DNA of 64,000 bases from Capitulum mitella. Lineage: Eukaryota > Arthropoda > Thecostraca > Pollicipedomorpha > Pollicipedidae. Where the stretch lies: the NCBI GenBank assembly GCA_030062745.1, contig CP099847.1:23214374-23278373 (forward strand), written 5' to 3'. Position numbers and translations under genes: made by a program. This document shows positions 1-12,560 of this stretch, piece by piece (the stretch's first letter is position 1; every line of letters begins with the position of its first letter). A model generated the notes under the pieces. It did not search any database and was not told the origin of the DNA. It saw only the letters and a program-made list of their open reading frames with translations.

Positions 1-985
1 TCCAGCTCCTCCGGTACAGAAGACGGCCGGCAGACACTGTCTCCAGTTCCTCCGGTACAGAGGACGGCCGGCGGACACTGTCTCCAGCTCCTCCGGTACA
101 GAGGACGGCCGGCGGACACTGTCTCCAGCTCCTCCGGTACAGAGGACGGCCGGCGGACACTGTCTCCAGCTCCTCCGGTACAGAGGACGGCCGGCGGACA
201 CTGTCTCCAGTTCCTCCGGTACAGAGGACGGCCGGCAGACACTGTCTCCAGCTCCTCCGGTACAGAGGACGGCCGGCGGACTCAGTCTTCAGCTCATCCG
301 GTACAGAGGACGGCCGGCGGACACTGTCTTCAACTCCTCCAGTACAGAGGACGGCCGGCGGACTCTGTCTTCAGCTCATCCGGTACAGAGGACGGCCGGC
401 GGACACTGTCTCCAGCTCCTCCGGTACAGAGGACGGCCGGCGGACACTGTCTCCAGCTCCTCCGGTACAGAGGACGGCCGGCGGACTCTGTCTTCAGCTC
501 CTCCGGTACAGAGGACGGCTGGCGGACACTGTCTCCAGCTCCTCCGGTACAAAGGACGGCCGGCGGACACTGTCTTCAGCTCCTCCGGTACAACGGACGG
601 CCGGCGGACACTGTCTTCAGCTCCTCCGGTACAGAGGACGGCCGGCGGACACTGTCTCCAGCTCCTCCGGTACAGAGGACGGCCGGCAGACACTGTCTCC
701 AGTTCCTCCGGTACAGAGGACGGCCGGCGGACACTGTCTCCAGCTCCTCCGGTACAAAGGACGGCCGGCGGACACTGTCTTCAGCTCCTCCGGTACAAAG
801 GACGGCCGGCGGACACTGTCTTCAGCTCCTCCGGTACAGAGGACGGCCGGCGGACACTGTCTCCAGCTCCTCACCTACAGAGGACGGCCGGCAGACACTG
901 TCTCCAGCTCCTCCGGTACAGACGACGGCCGGCAGACACTGTCTCCAGCTCCTCACCTCCAGAGGACGGCCGGCGGACGTTCTCT
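1..985. repeat. 41-bp minisatellite array (about 24 units)
   Basis: A near-perfect tandem repeat with a 41-bp period. The unit start 'tccag' recurs at 1, 42 and 83. Each unit carries 'cctccggtacagaggacggc' followed by 'cggcggacactgtc'. The array is cut by the left edge of the window and decays after about 940. Because 41 is not a multiple of 3, each strand cycles through all frames and yields long Arg/Ser/Pro-rich open frames, which I regard as repeat artefacts. Variation between units is mostly C/T and A/G transitions. Confidence 0.95.
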
Positions 986-2160
986 GTCTCAGCTCCTCAG
1001 TTGGATGATGGCCGGCAGCAGAAAGCCTTTCAGCCCGCCCGGCAGATATACGAACATCACGTTATCCAGTCGGCAGTTGCAGCCCCCTCCCTCGTTACTC
1101 GGGAATTTGCCGTTGCGATCACAGGCGCACGTGGAAATGAACGCGCAGAAGCCCTGTTTAGCCGCAATCGCCTTGAGACTAGTTCCGCTCGTGCAAAAGC
1201 GTTCCTGAGAGCAGCTGGCCACCGCACGTGTCCGGTCTAAACCCACGCTGGAGACGCTGGCAAGTGTGAACAAACAGCCGGCGGATTCCGGCTGGAAACT
1301 CTGCGAGAGCCGCCCTGGTGCCGCAAGCCGCCGGAACTGACAACTGCGTCACAAAGCGCCAACTTCGCCCGCAGATGCGGTCCGGCTCGACAGTCCCGAC
1401 GGCCCCTTGCCACGGCCGACAATCGCAGTACCGTCCAACTCCCGCTCTCCTGAAGCTCGGCCGCCCCGGACCGCTCGCGACTCCCACCGCCCGACGTCGC
1501 GCCGTGCCGTGACGGCTTCGCACGGCGGCGGAGAAGGGCGGCTCCGCAGAGCGCAGCAGGGCGGCTCCGCAGAGTGCAGCGTCCGTCAAGTCTGTCGCTC
1601 CGACGCTCTGAATGAAGTCAGGCGCCGCACGGAGGCGCCGAGATGCTTCGACAGCGGTCTGAAGTGTCCGGGAGTTCCCACGAAGGGTGCTGAGCAGGAT
1701 ACAAGCAGCGATGCAAACGAGAGTCCGGCTGAGACAGACGTCAGGTGGCGAGCACTCGCACGGCCGTGCAGTGGTCGTTTGCCTTGCTCGATTCCTGCGA
1801 GGCCGCGCTGCCGGCCGTTCGGCCGTCCAGCGCACGCCAGCCACGCTCCGAACAATGGACCGGCGCTACCGTAAAAACGGCCTGCCGCCGGCGGCGGCAG
1901 CCGGCGGACGACTACGCACGCCTTCCCCTCCCCCCCGACAGGACCGGCCGACTGCGTGTTGACGTCTGGACGGCTGGCCGGCGCGCGGGAGAGGCCCCAA
2001 GCAGCCGCTCCGAACCTAATCACGTGCCGGCCGCCCGGCATAACGGCGCCAATCACGCACACGCTCTAACTGGCGCCTTTCTTCGGGGACGGACGACGGG
2101 ACGGCCGAGATCAGACCGCGCCTCGACCTCGCTGTGGGTGTGGCGGAGTCCGACCGAGGC
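986..2160. other. GC- and CpG-rich non-coding block, no gene recognised
   Basis: This block is very rich in CpG and holds overlapping open frames on both strands, up to about 220 codons on the minus strand. None gives a recognisable domain, and their length is expected where stop codons are rare because of GC content. It could be a CpG island or a promoter-proximal exon of a gene outside the window. I see no splice-site set that would support a gene. Confidence 0.5.
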
Positions 2161-2164
2161 CCGG

Positions 2165-2570
2165 AGAACTGCAGGCAACAAACTGAAGATGCTGATGCCT
2201 GGAGGCTGCAGTCTGAGGCCTCTGATAACTGGATGCTAAATGATGCGCATGCTGATTGAGGCTGCTGATGACCGGAAGATGTATGTTGAGACTCATGATG
2301 ACAGCCGACTACATGACTGCTACTGATTGACTGACTTTGAGACTGCTACTGATGATGCTGATGAATGGAAGTTTCTGAGGGCATATCCAGACTGCTAATG
2401 ACTGGAAAATGTAGGATGAGGAGGCCGAAGACTGGAGACTGCTGGTGACTGCAAGCAGCATGCTAAGGATGCTCTTGACCAATGGTCGTTGGTGACCAGA
2501 GGGTGGTGATAAATGGCGGTGGCAGGCTGAGATTGTAGACTGAGGTCGCGGACTAAGACTGCAGACTGGA
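2165..2570. repeat. degenerate short-period repeat (gatgctgatgactgga-like)
   Basis: The stretch is made of variably spaced copies of 'ctgctgatgactgga', 'gactgctactgatga' and similar words. The period is not constant, so it looks like an old, diverged minisatellite or simple repeat. No coding frame crosses it. Confidence 0.6.
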
Positions 2571-4440
2571 GCCGCTATGTAACCACCGGTTCCTGGCCAG
2601 CTATTGTCTGCCCGTGCATCTGGGAGGACACTTTCAGGTGGCGCGCAATGAGCAACTTACAGGAAACAGAACAGCCGCATTGGATGCACCTTTGTACGTA
2701 TCCATGCAAGCATCGCGAAATGCTTATGTCTCTGATACCTGCAGTCCTGATAGGCTGCACAGCACCATCTTGTACAAAATCGCCTGAATAAAAGTAATAA
2801 AAGAAAACAGCGAGCAGGCCCAGATTTCCACATGCGTCTCGCGATCGCGAGCCGATCATGAGTCACGACGAAAGTCGATGACACCCCACTTTGCTCCCGG
2901 CCGAGCTCTGAGTCACTTACCATGTCCGCCGAAGACAGCTTCCATCCTTGATGGTTGTCTTTGTTGTCCAGAATCCAGTCAGTCGGTCATATCCCACCGC
3001 GATACGCTAGGCTCGGGCACTGCCGTCGCGTAAAATGCACCAGTGTCGGTCACACACACACACCAGCACGCGGCGGCGCCGAATACGAGCCGATCACTTG
3101 CTCCCCTACTCGCGCGTGCACGTTCGCCGACTGAGTCACGGCCGGCGTCAGCTGATGACGCCGGACGGCGGACGCCACCACCTTCCCCGACTGTAGAGAC
3201 ATCTAGCGTCTGAATCAATAGTTCAGGGTCTGTGACGTCATTCATCGGCTCTAGGGACCTTTAGATGGATAGTCGCTTGACTGCCATCTAGGAACAGAAA
3301 TCACAAGTGTAAGTTGGACAGGATTGAGATGTATGGGACTAAACTTTAATTTTTGTGCCAAAACTGCTAGTGCTTAGAACATTCCTTGATAACGGGAAGG
3401 AAGTGGAAGAGCCAGTTAAAAATAAATACGTTTGGAAAAACTAAAGACATGATTGGGCCTTCATTGGACTGCCAGACCGGTTTATGTAGCCTTGGCGTGC
3501 TCTGACCATAACAAGAAACGAGACACGAGACTGAGCTGTAGAATCTGGGTACCGTAGCCCCGTAGCTTATGTGCTGTGTGCCTTAATTCACAAACAAGTT
3601 GCGCGCTGTTTTTCCCTAGATCTCAGTGTACTACGCCGCGTTTTTCCGCACGGTTCTTTTGTGTCGGTATTACCATCCCTCAGAAACGAACGAGCTGAAA
3701 GTCCCCGATTTCCGGGCAGTCGCGTGAAACTGGATCAAGATGCTCCGAGTATGATCTGCACGTCAAGGTAATGGTTTTTGTAACCATTCGTGAATTTTCA
3801 TTCGGCCAGGTTTATGCAGTGGAATGTGCGTTTGCATAATGGCTGTCCATTGACGCTGCGGGCGGCGAATGCGATCCGTAAAGAATAGGTATTTACCAGA
3901 ATGTGTGTTCCACTCAATGCAAGCTGCAAAATGTAACATGTATATTAAGTTTTCCAAGCAATGGTATGACAGTCACAATTTCCCACCCAGGCATCACATA
4001 GACAGTGTAGGCAGAAAGCTGGCCAAGACTAGTCCGTACGGTCGGACAGGCGTCAGCTTACGTTATTCGTCACCCGCGACAGTAACGCCGCCAACGGTGA
4101 TTAGTGAAAACATCAAACGGTCCGCTCGCTAGTGCATGGAACTCTCACCATTGGAGTGAGCAAAGAAGGAAATAGGGCGGCCATACGCTGTCTCGAGCGA
4201 CCCAGGAAGGATATCCGGACCAAGGTTCGCAAGTCGAGGGTCCGAATGAGAAAAGGTTCGTTACCAAAGGTTTATAAACACGAGGTTCGTATCTGCAATA
4301 AGCTTAAGTATATCTGAATCTGAGTCGTATTTGATTAAGATTGGTGTCGGGAGAAGCTTGGTTTTGAATTCGTGTAGCAGGCGCAACCCCGTGCCGAAGG
4401 CGCGGTATAGAATACTAGAGGCTGCAGGGTGCGATCGGAC
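2571..4440. other. intergenic, no gene seen
   Basis: Mostly unique sequence. A CpG-rich patch at about 2980-3240 includes a short CA run (3051-3064) and could be a small CpG island. Open frames here are short and unrecognisable on both strands. Confidence 0.5.
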
Positions 4441-4457
4441 TTGGCTCGGTCGACAAA

Positions 4458-4498
4458 GAGGTTAGGCTAAGTTAGGTTGGGTTATGCTGTGTTAGTAT
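4458..4498. repeat. degenerate TTAGG-like block
   Basis: A run of 'gttaggctaagttaggttgg' followed by 'gttatgctgtgttag' contains several TTAGG or near-TTAGG pentamers. It is short and decayed. It is weak on its own but uses the same pentamer as the clearer block at about 23960-24115. Confidence 0.4.
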
Positions 4499-4499
4499 T

Positions 4500-5730
4500 A
4501 CTATTTTGGGTCCGTTCATGTTCCGATACTAATTTTTCCGGTATCAGTCTATTGCGAACCCTTGGTTAGAAAGTTTTTCCTTATTAACCATTTCTCTTAC
4601 GAACCATTTTCGCACGAACCTTTTGCAGTACAAATCTTGCCCAGCACACGGTCCTTATGGAAACATAACATAACGCGCTACGCGCGACCTAACGTCTTTG
4701 CTGGACAGAACGTAGTCCGATCGTACCCTTGTATCGGCCTGCGGCCTCTAGTACACTATACCGCCCTGTCGGCGTAACATTACGCCTCGTGAACGCTCCT
4801 CGCAGTCAATAAAAGGGCGGAATACCCCAATGAAGTTAGTACGGAAAACGAGTCTAGAAATCCTAGTTCCCGGCCACCGTCCGTGGCGCCACTGTCGCAG
4901 GAGACGAGCAACTAGGGTGAGTTGACGCCGGCCCGACCGTGTCGGTCTGGTTTTGATTATGTCAGTAGCCAAAACTGGCTTTAGCCACCTTGGGCCAGGT
5001 AATGTTGGTTTTAACCAACCAAAAATACATTTGGCTGAAAATCTGAAAATAGTACTTTTCTTTTGTGGTCAGCCCTTGATTATGTGTCTCTCACATTGCT
5101 CCCATAAACTCATTGCAGATTGAATTATTTCTGTGATTGATTGGTTATATTTCATTCATGATTTTGTCCCCAACTGATTCATTGTTTGCCATGTGGCAAG
5201 GCAGCCTAACATTTGCGAGGAAGGGAATGTTTCATCTTGAAAACACCATAGATTGAGGGGAGAGCTTTGAGATATGCTGTGCGTTAACCCCGCTATGCCT
5301 CAGGGTCAGACCAGTGTTGGAAAAACTCATTTTCTGGTGTCAAGGAGCACCAAAAAATTATGCTCAGGAAAAATTTGTACTCCAAAATAGTCATTTGCTC
5401 CCCCAAAAGACATGTGTATTCCTACTCAACCAGAGTTTGAAGTTGCTCAGCATCCCCCTCAGGGTAAGCAGAGGGAAGCACTCTGTTTCCCAGTAACTGA
5501 AGAGGTCACAGTTTGACCTGGAATGTTTAAAGGAAATATGCATGTGGTACGAATCATACGGGCAACACATTCGTCTTTGTTTCTTTGTTTCGTCTTGATT
5601 GGGGGGACAAATGAGAATGACATGCACCCCTCTCGGACAGGCGTTTAGATGAAGATCCTCACGTCGGGCGAGAGTTAAGACAATGGGAAGAAACACCTGA
5701 TTGGGGTGGGGGGCAATAGCTTGACTTGTG
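4500..5730. other. intergenic, no gene seen
   Basis: AT-richer unique sequence with short open frames only. The stretch around 5310-5400 (with 'ggtgtcaaggagcaccaaaa') resembles parts of dispersed family D found at about 7757-8035 and 21497-21775, so it is probably transposon-derived. Confidence 0.4.
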
Positions 5731-5872
5731 GGTCATTGCCCATTTACTATGTTAGAGGATGTCCTTGACATCGCCTAACAAAGTAAATGGTTTCACGTCT
5801 TCTGACATGATAAGTGGGTCATCGTCCATTTACTATGTTACAGGATGTCCCTGACATCGCCTATTTTGGGAC
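5731..5872. repeat. tandem duplication, two ~55-bp copies
   Basis: Two copies of a segment containing 'catttactatgtta' and 'aggatgtcc.tgacatcgcc' begin near 5731 and 5817, 86 bp apart. They differ at several positions. This is a simple local duplication with no coding content. Confidence 0.75.
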
Positions 5873-6675
5873 ATAAGAATATGGGCCCCCACAGTGCCCA
5901 AATGGTTTGAGAAACGCAATTTTCCCCAATATGATCTAAAAGTATAATAAATGGCGAGTAAAACGAGCCATGCGTGAGCGCTTTTGGGCGTCTTGTATAG
6001 GTGCTATGACTGCTGACGTATAAAGGACAGATTTTTCTCTCGCGAAGTGGTTATTTTGGACATTTCTAAAGTTAAACATCCAAAATAACGTACGTCGTCA
6101 TCAAATTGGCTATAGCTTACAAATTTTTATAGTTGTGTGCTATAGTCAATGTTGTCCGCTGCATTTTTACATCAGGTTTGCCAACAATGGTCAAAAACTA
6201 ACTTGTACCTATTTTTTCCCTACAGGTGGCAAAGAAACTGGTTCATAAGCTTGAACGTTGTCTTATGGAGACTTCCTTGCTCAAGTCGGGCCAGATGTTG
6301 GTTTTTAACAATGTGTGATGTGTGTTCCACGCGTCACATTGTGCAGAAAGAATGACAATTGGGATGCTAAGTTTGGTTTAGAATTTGAATCACTTATACC
6401 ACTGGACAAATACCTGTCGACAAAAATCGAAGGGCGTCAACGATTTGGTTCCACCTGGTTGTGGTCAACCTGCCACACTTATTCCAGCTGATGGTAGCGG
6501 ACATTAAGTAGCTTGACCACCTCTGGATTCTGGATATATTAATTCTAGGTTCTCTTTATTTCGGTAAAGCAGCAACAAAACAGTTACTCGTCATTACGGT
6601 GGTCCAGAAATAATGACGCACTACGCAACCTAGTTTTGGCCAACTGAGAAATCAGTGATTGAACAAAACCTATCC
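5873..6675. other. intergenic, no gene seen
   Basis: Unique AT-rich sequence. No recognisable protein or RNA gene on either strand. Confidence 0.5.
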
Positions 6676-6760
6676 CCATATATATATATATATATACATA
6701 CATATATATATATATATATACATACATATATATGTGCGTATATATATATTACGCCAGTTG
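6676..6760. repeat. (AT)n / (CATA)n microsatellite
   Basis: Long alternating TA runs broken by 'catacata' steps form a clear compound microsatellite. Confidence 0.95.
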
Positions 6761-7296
6761 GGGACATCGCAACACGGAGAACTGTTCATGAACCACCTCT
6801 TATCATGTGGAAACTGCCTGCAAAATGATAACCGGATACTCGTCTAATATAGTTTTAACCACCTTAACAAGTGGGTGGCTGAAACTAGTCGTAGACAGGC
6901 CGGTTACAGCCGTGGCTTTAACCGGTTTAAACCACCAGGCGACCAAAACTTACTAACCCTGATTATAACTAACCATTTTGGTGTTGTTGAAAGTGGTAAC
7001 TCGCGATATACTTCTGAAACACATTATGCATTTTATTTACATTGACTGTTCGACATTTGCGTCAGACGGTCTGTTTTTCTTAGGTTCATCCCTGCTGGAG
7101 AAACTGAGGTATTGCTTGTGCATGTGGATGAGGAATTCCCCTGAAAACGTGGGCTTGGGATTTTCGGGGGTTTATTGAAAGAACCACATAAATTGGGCGT
7201 GCCAGTCAGCTGTTCAGGGACCTCTGCAAGGACCAGTGGACATTCTTTTGATGGAGTAGTGGATGTGACAGTGAAAGTGTGGCTTGCGGCCAGATT

Positions 7297-8460
7297 TGTA
7301 AGCGATTCACGAAATTAGAAATCGATTCGATTCCAATCCACAGCCTTGGAAGGTGTTTCTGGTTCTGATCCTGACTCACGTTGGAAAGCAGATCAGTTCA
7401 ATTCTGATTCAAATACCATTTTTACTACAAGAAACCGATTTGATTCTTGATTAATGACTGACGACTCGGTTCACGATGTAGTTCTGTGCAAAAAAGTCAA
7501 AAACTGTGCTCGGATTTTCCATAAATGCAAAAGCCAAGTGTTGGAACTTGTGTGGTACCACGGCCTGCCATAGGCTATTGAATAACTTTAGGGAACAATA
7601 ATAAGGCGTTTTGTATCCCCATGACATTTTTACGCATGGGTATAGAGCATCGTGTCCAAATCCAATTTATATTGAGTGTCAAGATGTAAGAAATCGCAGT
7701 ATGTAAATACTTGGATGGCTAGGGTCAAGAGTGAGCATAGCAATGTTCTCCGGCTCGTGTCGTTCTTGGTGTCGGAGTATAATTTTTGTTTTGGAGTGCA
7801 AAATTTTGCCAAGAGTAATGCTGATTTAAGTGGGCATTATTGGTGTAAGTCAGCTATGACATCTGCTTCTTACTTAATGGAGAGTCATTTGCTTGCAGAG
7901 TTAGCAATTTGTCAACATGATTATATGGTACCTTTTTGGTGGAGCACAAGATCAGACTTTTGGAGTGTAAAATGCTTTGGAACACATATTTTCCGGTGTT
8001 TTTCAGCATCAAAAAAGCGCACTTCTTCCACCCTTCCGCACAAATCAAACCTCTTATGTCTTTCTAGCGAGAAGCTAGTGATAATTGATGATGCGAAGAA
8101 TGAAATATTAGCAAGCCATTGTAAAGAAAAGTGAGTTTTGTGGCAAGCTTTTTTATGAGATTGTGGCCCAGGCATTGACTTGGGATGTAGAATGTGCAAG
8201 TTTTTACGACATCAGTGAAAGCAATATTTCATTTTCCATTGTATCATGATTGAAAATTTTCATTTGTCATTCAAATTTAGTTCCGCTCTTAATGCAATAG
8301 ACCTCATGGTTATTCTCACCAACAATGGCAATAAATGGCCCCATTTATTAGGTAAATGAAGCATGCATTCAAATGAATCAGGATTAGGAAATCGATTCTA
8401 ATTTTGATTCACGAAAGAGTCGGCGAATCATAATCGATTCTGATTCGATTCTAAATTGCG
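7297..8460. repeat. composite of GATTC-rich repeat flanking a family D copy
   Basis: Both ends (about 7297-7470 and 8370-8460) are dense in 'aatcgattc' and 'gattcgattc' words. The centre (about 7757-8035) is a copy of dispersed family D, clearly similar in the same orientation to 21497-21775 ('aaaattttgc', 'tcatttgctt', 'ctttttggtgg', 'agtgtaaaatg'). A 152-codon frame at 7676-8134 runs through the repeat and matches nothing I recognise. The arrangement suggests one insertion inside another, but the boundaries cannot be fixed by eye. Confidence 0.55.
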
Positions 8461-8935
8461 TACAAGCGTGCATGTAACTTGCCTAAAACTGAGAAGAGTA
8501 CAGCACAGGGCATGAGTATCGCTTCTCAGTCTACTACGTTTTGTTTTGAGCATAGGATCCTGTGTTAGCACCGTTAGCGGACTATGATGATTTAGACAGG
8601 GGTCAGGTATTGAGAAATTGTTATCAAAATGAAAATACATATACTGCGTACGTGTATTTTTGTGGTAGGTACGTTCGTTTTGTTCTGCATTTCTTTTTCA
8701 TTTTGAGGAGTTACTTTGTATCCTTTATGGATTACTTAACAGCAGGATGTTCTGTTTTTGCGAAAGGTTCACCAGCTTCCTGCAAGATAAATCGGCGGTA
8801 AATGGCGGGTGAATGCCCGCATTGTTTTGTATCCTTCACATAATCTGCAGTTCATCCTGTCCTCTTTCGGTGCCCACACGGGACAGGATGTGTGGGTAGG
8901 AAGCTGCGGTCTGCCCTGCACTGCCGGCCGGGGTA

Positions 8936-9112
8936 GAGGACCTGAGGCGTGCTCCGCCCCACAGCCCGGGGTAAGGGATCTGGGACGTGCCCTGTTCCAC
9001 AGCCCGGGGTAGGGGATCTGGGACGTGCTCTGTTCCACAGCCTGGGGTGAGAGATCTGGGGTGTACTCCGCCCACAGCCTGGAGTAAGGGATCTGGGGCG
9101 TGCCCCGCCCCA
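8936..9112. repeat. 38-bp minisatellite, about 4 units
   Basis: Successive units read 'acagcccggggtaagggatc' followed by 'tgggacgtgccctgttcc', with a 38-bp spacing between the first copies and slightly diverged later ones. It sits in a GC-rich block. The Pro/Arg-rich minus-strand frame crossing it is a repeat artefact. Confidence 0.85.
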
Positions 9113-9480
9113 CCCCACTATGTAAGGGATCTGGGACCGGGTCGGCGGGCTGCCGGTTCGTGTTCGGACACGTTCCACGGCGGGCCGGGGCGCCGCAGCG
9201 GCGGCCGGTTACGCACGAGGTCTGGTCCGACCTGCCGGGTCGGCCGCCGCCAGTCACCGGGCGGTCGGCCGGCGGGACGGAGGGCTGTCTCCCGGGATGC
9301 CGCGCAGTCTCAGCTGTCGCGGCCCGGTGTGGAGACGGAGTGACTGCTCGGCGCCGTGTGGTGCGTCCCGCGCCCCAGGTTCGGTGTCGAGCTCCTACTG
9401 TTTTCGGTCTTCTTTGTTGTTGAGCGTCCCTTTTTGCCATTTTGTATCGCAGTGTGTTGCAAACTCTGTCTGGCAGCGGA
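9113..9480. other. CpG-rich block, possible CpG island
   Basis: High CpG density with open frames on both strands and no recognisable protein. It could be an unmethylated regulatory block. No promoter elements or gene start can be assigned. Confidence 0.4.
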
Positions 9481-12070
9481 TTGACGGCGAGCCGCGAGCG
9501 CTGTGTTTCAATTGGACTTGTATTGAAAGCCGATCAGTCTAGACGTCCCTGGTCTGTCTTGTTCTGGTTGTTTGGGACCGTGTGTGGCTGTCTCGCGCTC
9601 CACGATGCGCTTTGCCAGCAGAACCGTCGTGGGAGCCGTCCTGTACTGCGGGTGCAAAATTTGCCGTTTTTTCCTCGTTTTGGGTGCTTAGTAGGACGTG
9701 ATCCGTTTTCAGGTATTCATTGAGTATCTGGTATCTGAAGGCGGGATGCTAGGCTTTACGGCATAAGTTCGTTGTTCTGGACTTCCTGGTCTGAGAAACC
9801 CCCAATGGTTTCGGGGCGTGCGAACGGTTCCGACTTGGGATCACGTGACCGGATGTTGGCCGTTTTCTGTAGAATCCGTGAGCAGTGGTTGCTGCATTGA
9901 TTTCATGGATGTGGTTGACGGACCGTCGTCCAACCGTGCATCGAACCACACCTGTCGTCGAACGCTCGAAAATTCGAGAAAATTGCACGGGTGCAGTAGT
10001 AGGGGACTGAAGTTCAGCGAATTTAATGTCGAACTGAACAGTCAGACATCCTTCAAATCCGAGGAAGTTTTGGAGAATATTGACGGGGTATGTCAGCATT
10101 ACCGAACTAGACGCTGGCTCGGCAGGTGCTCTTAGATCACTGCCCTTACAAGTCATATATGTCAGCGGCAGACGACGTGTGTGTAAAGTTAGCGCAGGTC
10201 GGTTTTTTGTAACAAGACGTTTTTACCACCTAAATGGGAGATACCGGATTTTGTTGATGCCGCAGGGAAGCGGAATGCATTAGTGCATAGGCACGTGAAC
10301 AGACAGTCGCCCACTATCTGAATGAAGATGGTGGGAGACGCACTCCTCCGTCCCCCCTCTCCAGAAGTCTTCCTCGCAATTTTGAAGCGATTCGAATCGA
10401 CTCTGAATTGATCCAGAAACTTCAGCAGCGTTGTGGTAAAGCGAAATCAGACGCGATTCAGTTGAAAACCGCAGTAAGTCAGAATTGGAACCACGTAATG
10501 GGTCGGAGAATCACTCCTGAATCGGTTCTTATGAAAGGATCATGACAAATTGAGCAAGTTGCTTCATGGCATATTCGCCGTGATGCAATGACAACGCAGT
10601 AGGATGCATTAAATATTTGCATATTAAATGGGTCCTACTAAAAATGCAGCGGAAAATTGCTGCCGATGTAACTGTCACCCTCTAAAACAGCGGGTATAAC
10701 AATCACCTTGGTCCTACGAGAGGAGCCAAATGCTGGTTTTGAAGTCTGATGGCACAAGCCGCACGTATGATGATGTCTCGAGGCAAAGGATCAGATGGGG
10801 TCTATTTTAACATGTTAAGTGGGCAGGCAAATGCCCCGCCCCCACTGATCAGTTTGCCCGCCCAGTGACGGGATTTTGACCCCGAATTTTTTTACATCTT
10901 TTTTAAGTCCAGACATGTGTAGCTTTGACGTGGAGTACAGCAAGTGATGGTGTTTTACATTCACTCTGTTCAAAGGCGTCTAAAAACCCATGATGTGTTT
11001 GTCATGCATCCCGAGAACCGTGTGAAGGAATCTCCATAGATATCAAATGACTCTCAGTTAAGGGCATTTCTGTTTTACACGTGTCGGGATTTCTGCAGGT
11101 TTTGTGGTAGATACTTTTCGGATAATAGTGAGCTGCAGCGACGTCTGGGGACAAAGAGAATCCGGATATTTCGTACATAGCTAATCAGATCTATTTAATT
11201 TCGCTGAAAAAGACTCCTTCGCTTGTGTGTGCCCAGTGAGTGCTTACTTGCGTCTGGTACAAGCCTGAGTGCCCAAGAACTATATGCGGCGTTTCAGAGC
11301 AGCATTTCTAACGGAGGACAGGAATAACGGTTGGTGGGGCCTGGTAGTGAAACCTTTGCAAAGAGCCTGATGGTGCAAATCAGAGGGATTTTGTTGTTCG
11401 CGTTATGGATTCGGTGGCTTCATTTCTGTGTGCGCTAACCAGGTACTACTCGGCGAAAGCCAAAGAAATATGGCTTGCTTCAAGCACCTAGAGTGGAGTT
11501 ACGAAACATTCATTGTCCAAGATGAAGAACAAAACATGCACTTTTCATGCCCATTGCCTAGTTTACACGCTGGCTGGTGGCTTCTGGATCGAATTAAACG
11601 ACCACTGGTGGGGCATATTTTGCCGTCTCGTCACGTCGTGGTCTGTTCAACTGATCGTAACGAAATTTTGTGGGCTTTTAGCCTGTAGGATACACTTACA
11701 ACCACCAGCGTGAAAAAAAAATCTGCTATTCCTTAGTCTTTCCTGCAGATACATTTGACATCAGCAAGGTGAACACCAGATGTTATGGTCACTTACAGGT
11801 GACCTAGTTGAAATGAATCGAGACTGTTGTAGGCCAAAGATCAACGAACTAAATCCCCAGAAAATTACCCGGATGCTTTTCAGTAGTGCTGGATACAAGA
11901 TCAACAGAGAATGGTGCATCTCCATCAGCTGACGTTGATTGTTTGGGCCATATCGCTGAGCTTCATGGCGTGCGCGCTCACCATGTTTGCAAAGTTCCCA
12001 CGAAATATCTCAACGTCGGATTTCTTAATGCTGTGCTTTTAACACATGACCTTGGTTGATCTGTGCTGAC
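9481..12070. other. intergenic with a GATTC repeat and a G/C hairpin module
   Basis: No gene recognised. About 10375-10530 is a second dispersed copy of GATTC-rich repeat similar to the ends at 7.3 and 8.4 kb. At 10817-10866 two arms, 'agtgggcaggcaaa' and 'tttgcccgcccagt', can pair (12 of 14 positions) around a 22-nt loop. This hairpin lies just after a TTAA, resembling the subterminal hairpins of the MITEs elsewhere in the window. Confidence 0.45.
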
Positions 12071-12079
12071 CTGGTCTAG

Positions 12080-12370
12080 ATGGGCGATTTACCACAGGGA
12101 CGAACTCCCGCAGAACTGTTTGCCTTCCCACCGGCAGCGGACTTTCGACACGTAACATGGTGCCGTCCGGCGGCCCGACAAGCGTGCTGCCGTCCGGCGC
12201 CGTCGGCGGATCGGCCGCACATCCGGCGTCCCGATATTGCCGGGCTGCAGCGGACAGAGTTCGAGGTCGGCCTAACCCTCGTCAGTATCAGCCGCTCGGT
12301 CGGCTTTGGCGGTTTGACAGTACGGAGGAAGGGATACCGCTCCCAGCCGTTTCTGCGCCGGTGATAAAGC
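12080..12370. other. small CpG-rich block
   Basis: A GC-rich patch open in several frames on both strands, up to 98 codons. The predicted peptides have no recognisable domain. It could be a CpG island or an exon of an unknown gene, but there is no independent support. Confidence 0.3.
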
Positions 12371-12420
12371 AATGAAATAAGACGAACGTGTGGCTTGGTG
12401 CTGTGGATCTACGCGATGAT

Positions 12421-12560
12421 ACCCAGTTTGGTCACTTTACTTCTTAGGGTAACCTTAAAGACGACCTCAAAGAACGCCACTTGAGTGAATACCCAGTTTG
12501 ACCATTTTACTTCATACGGTGACCTTGAGACGACCTCACAGAACGCCACTTCAGTGAATT
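12421..12560. repeat. tandem duplication, 69-bp period
   Basis: 'tacccagtttg' recurs 69 bp apart, and each copy goes on to 'acgacctca.agaacgccac'. The two copies are diverged by roughly ten substitutions or small indels. Confidence 0.85.

Noticed and set aside
376..874. Open frames of 85-105 codons in the 41-bp array (minus strand)
   Set aside because: They translate the minisatellite itself. The 41-bp period makes all frames similar, and there is no non-repeat sequence or domain.
1179..1844. 221-codon Arg/Ala-rich minus-strand frame
   Set aside because: CpG-rich DNA is open in several frames at once here. There is no recognisable domain, splice context or homologous motif.
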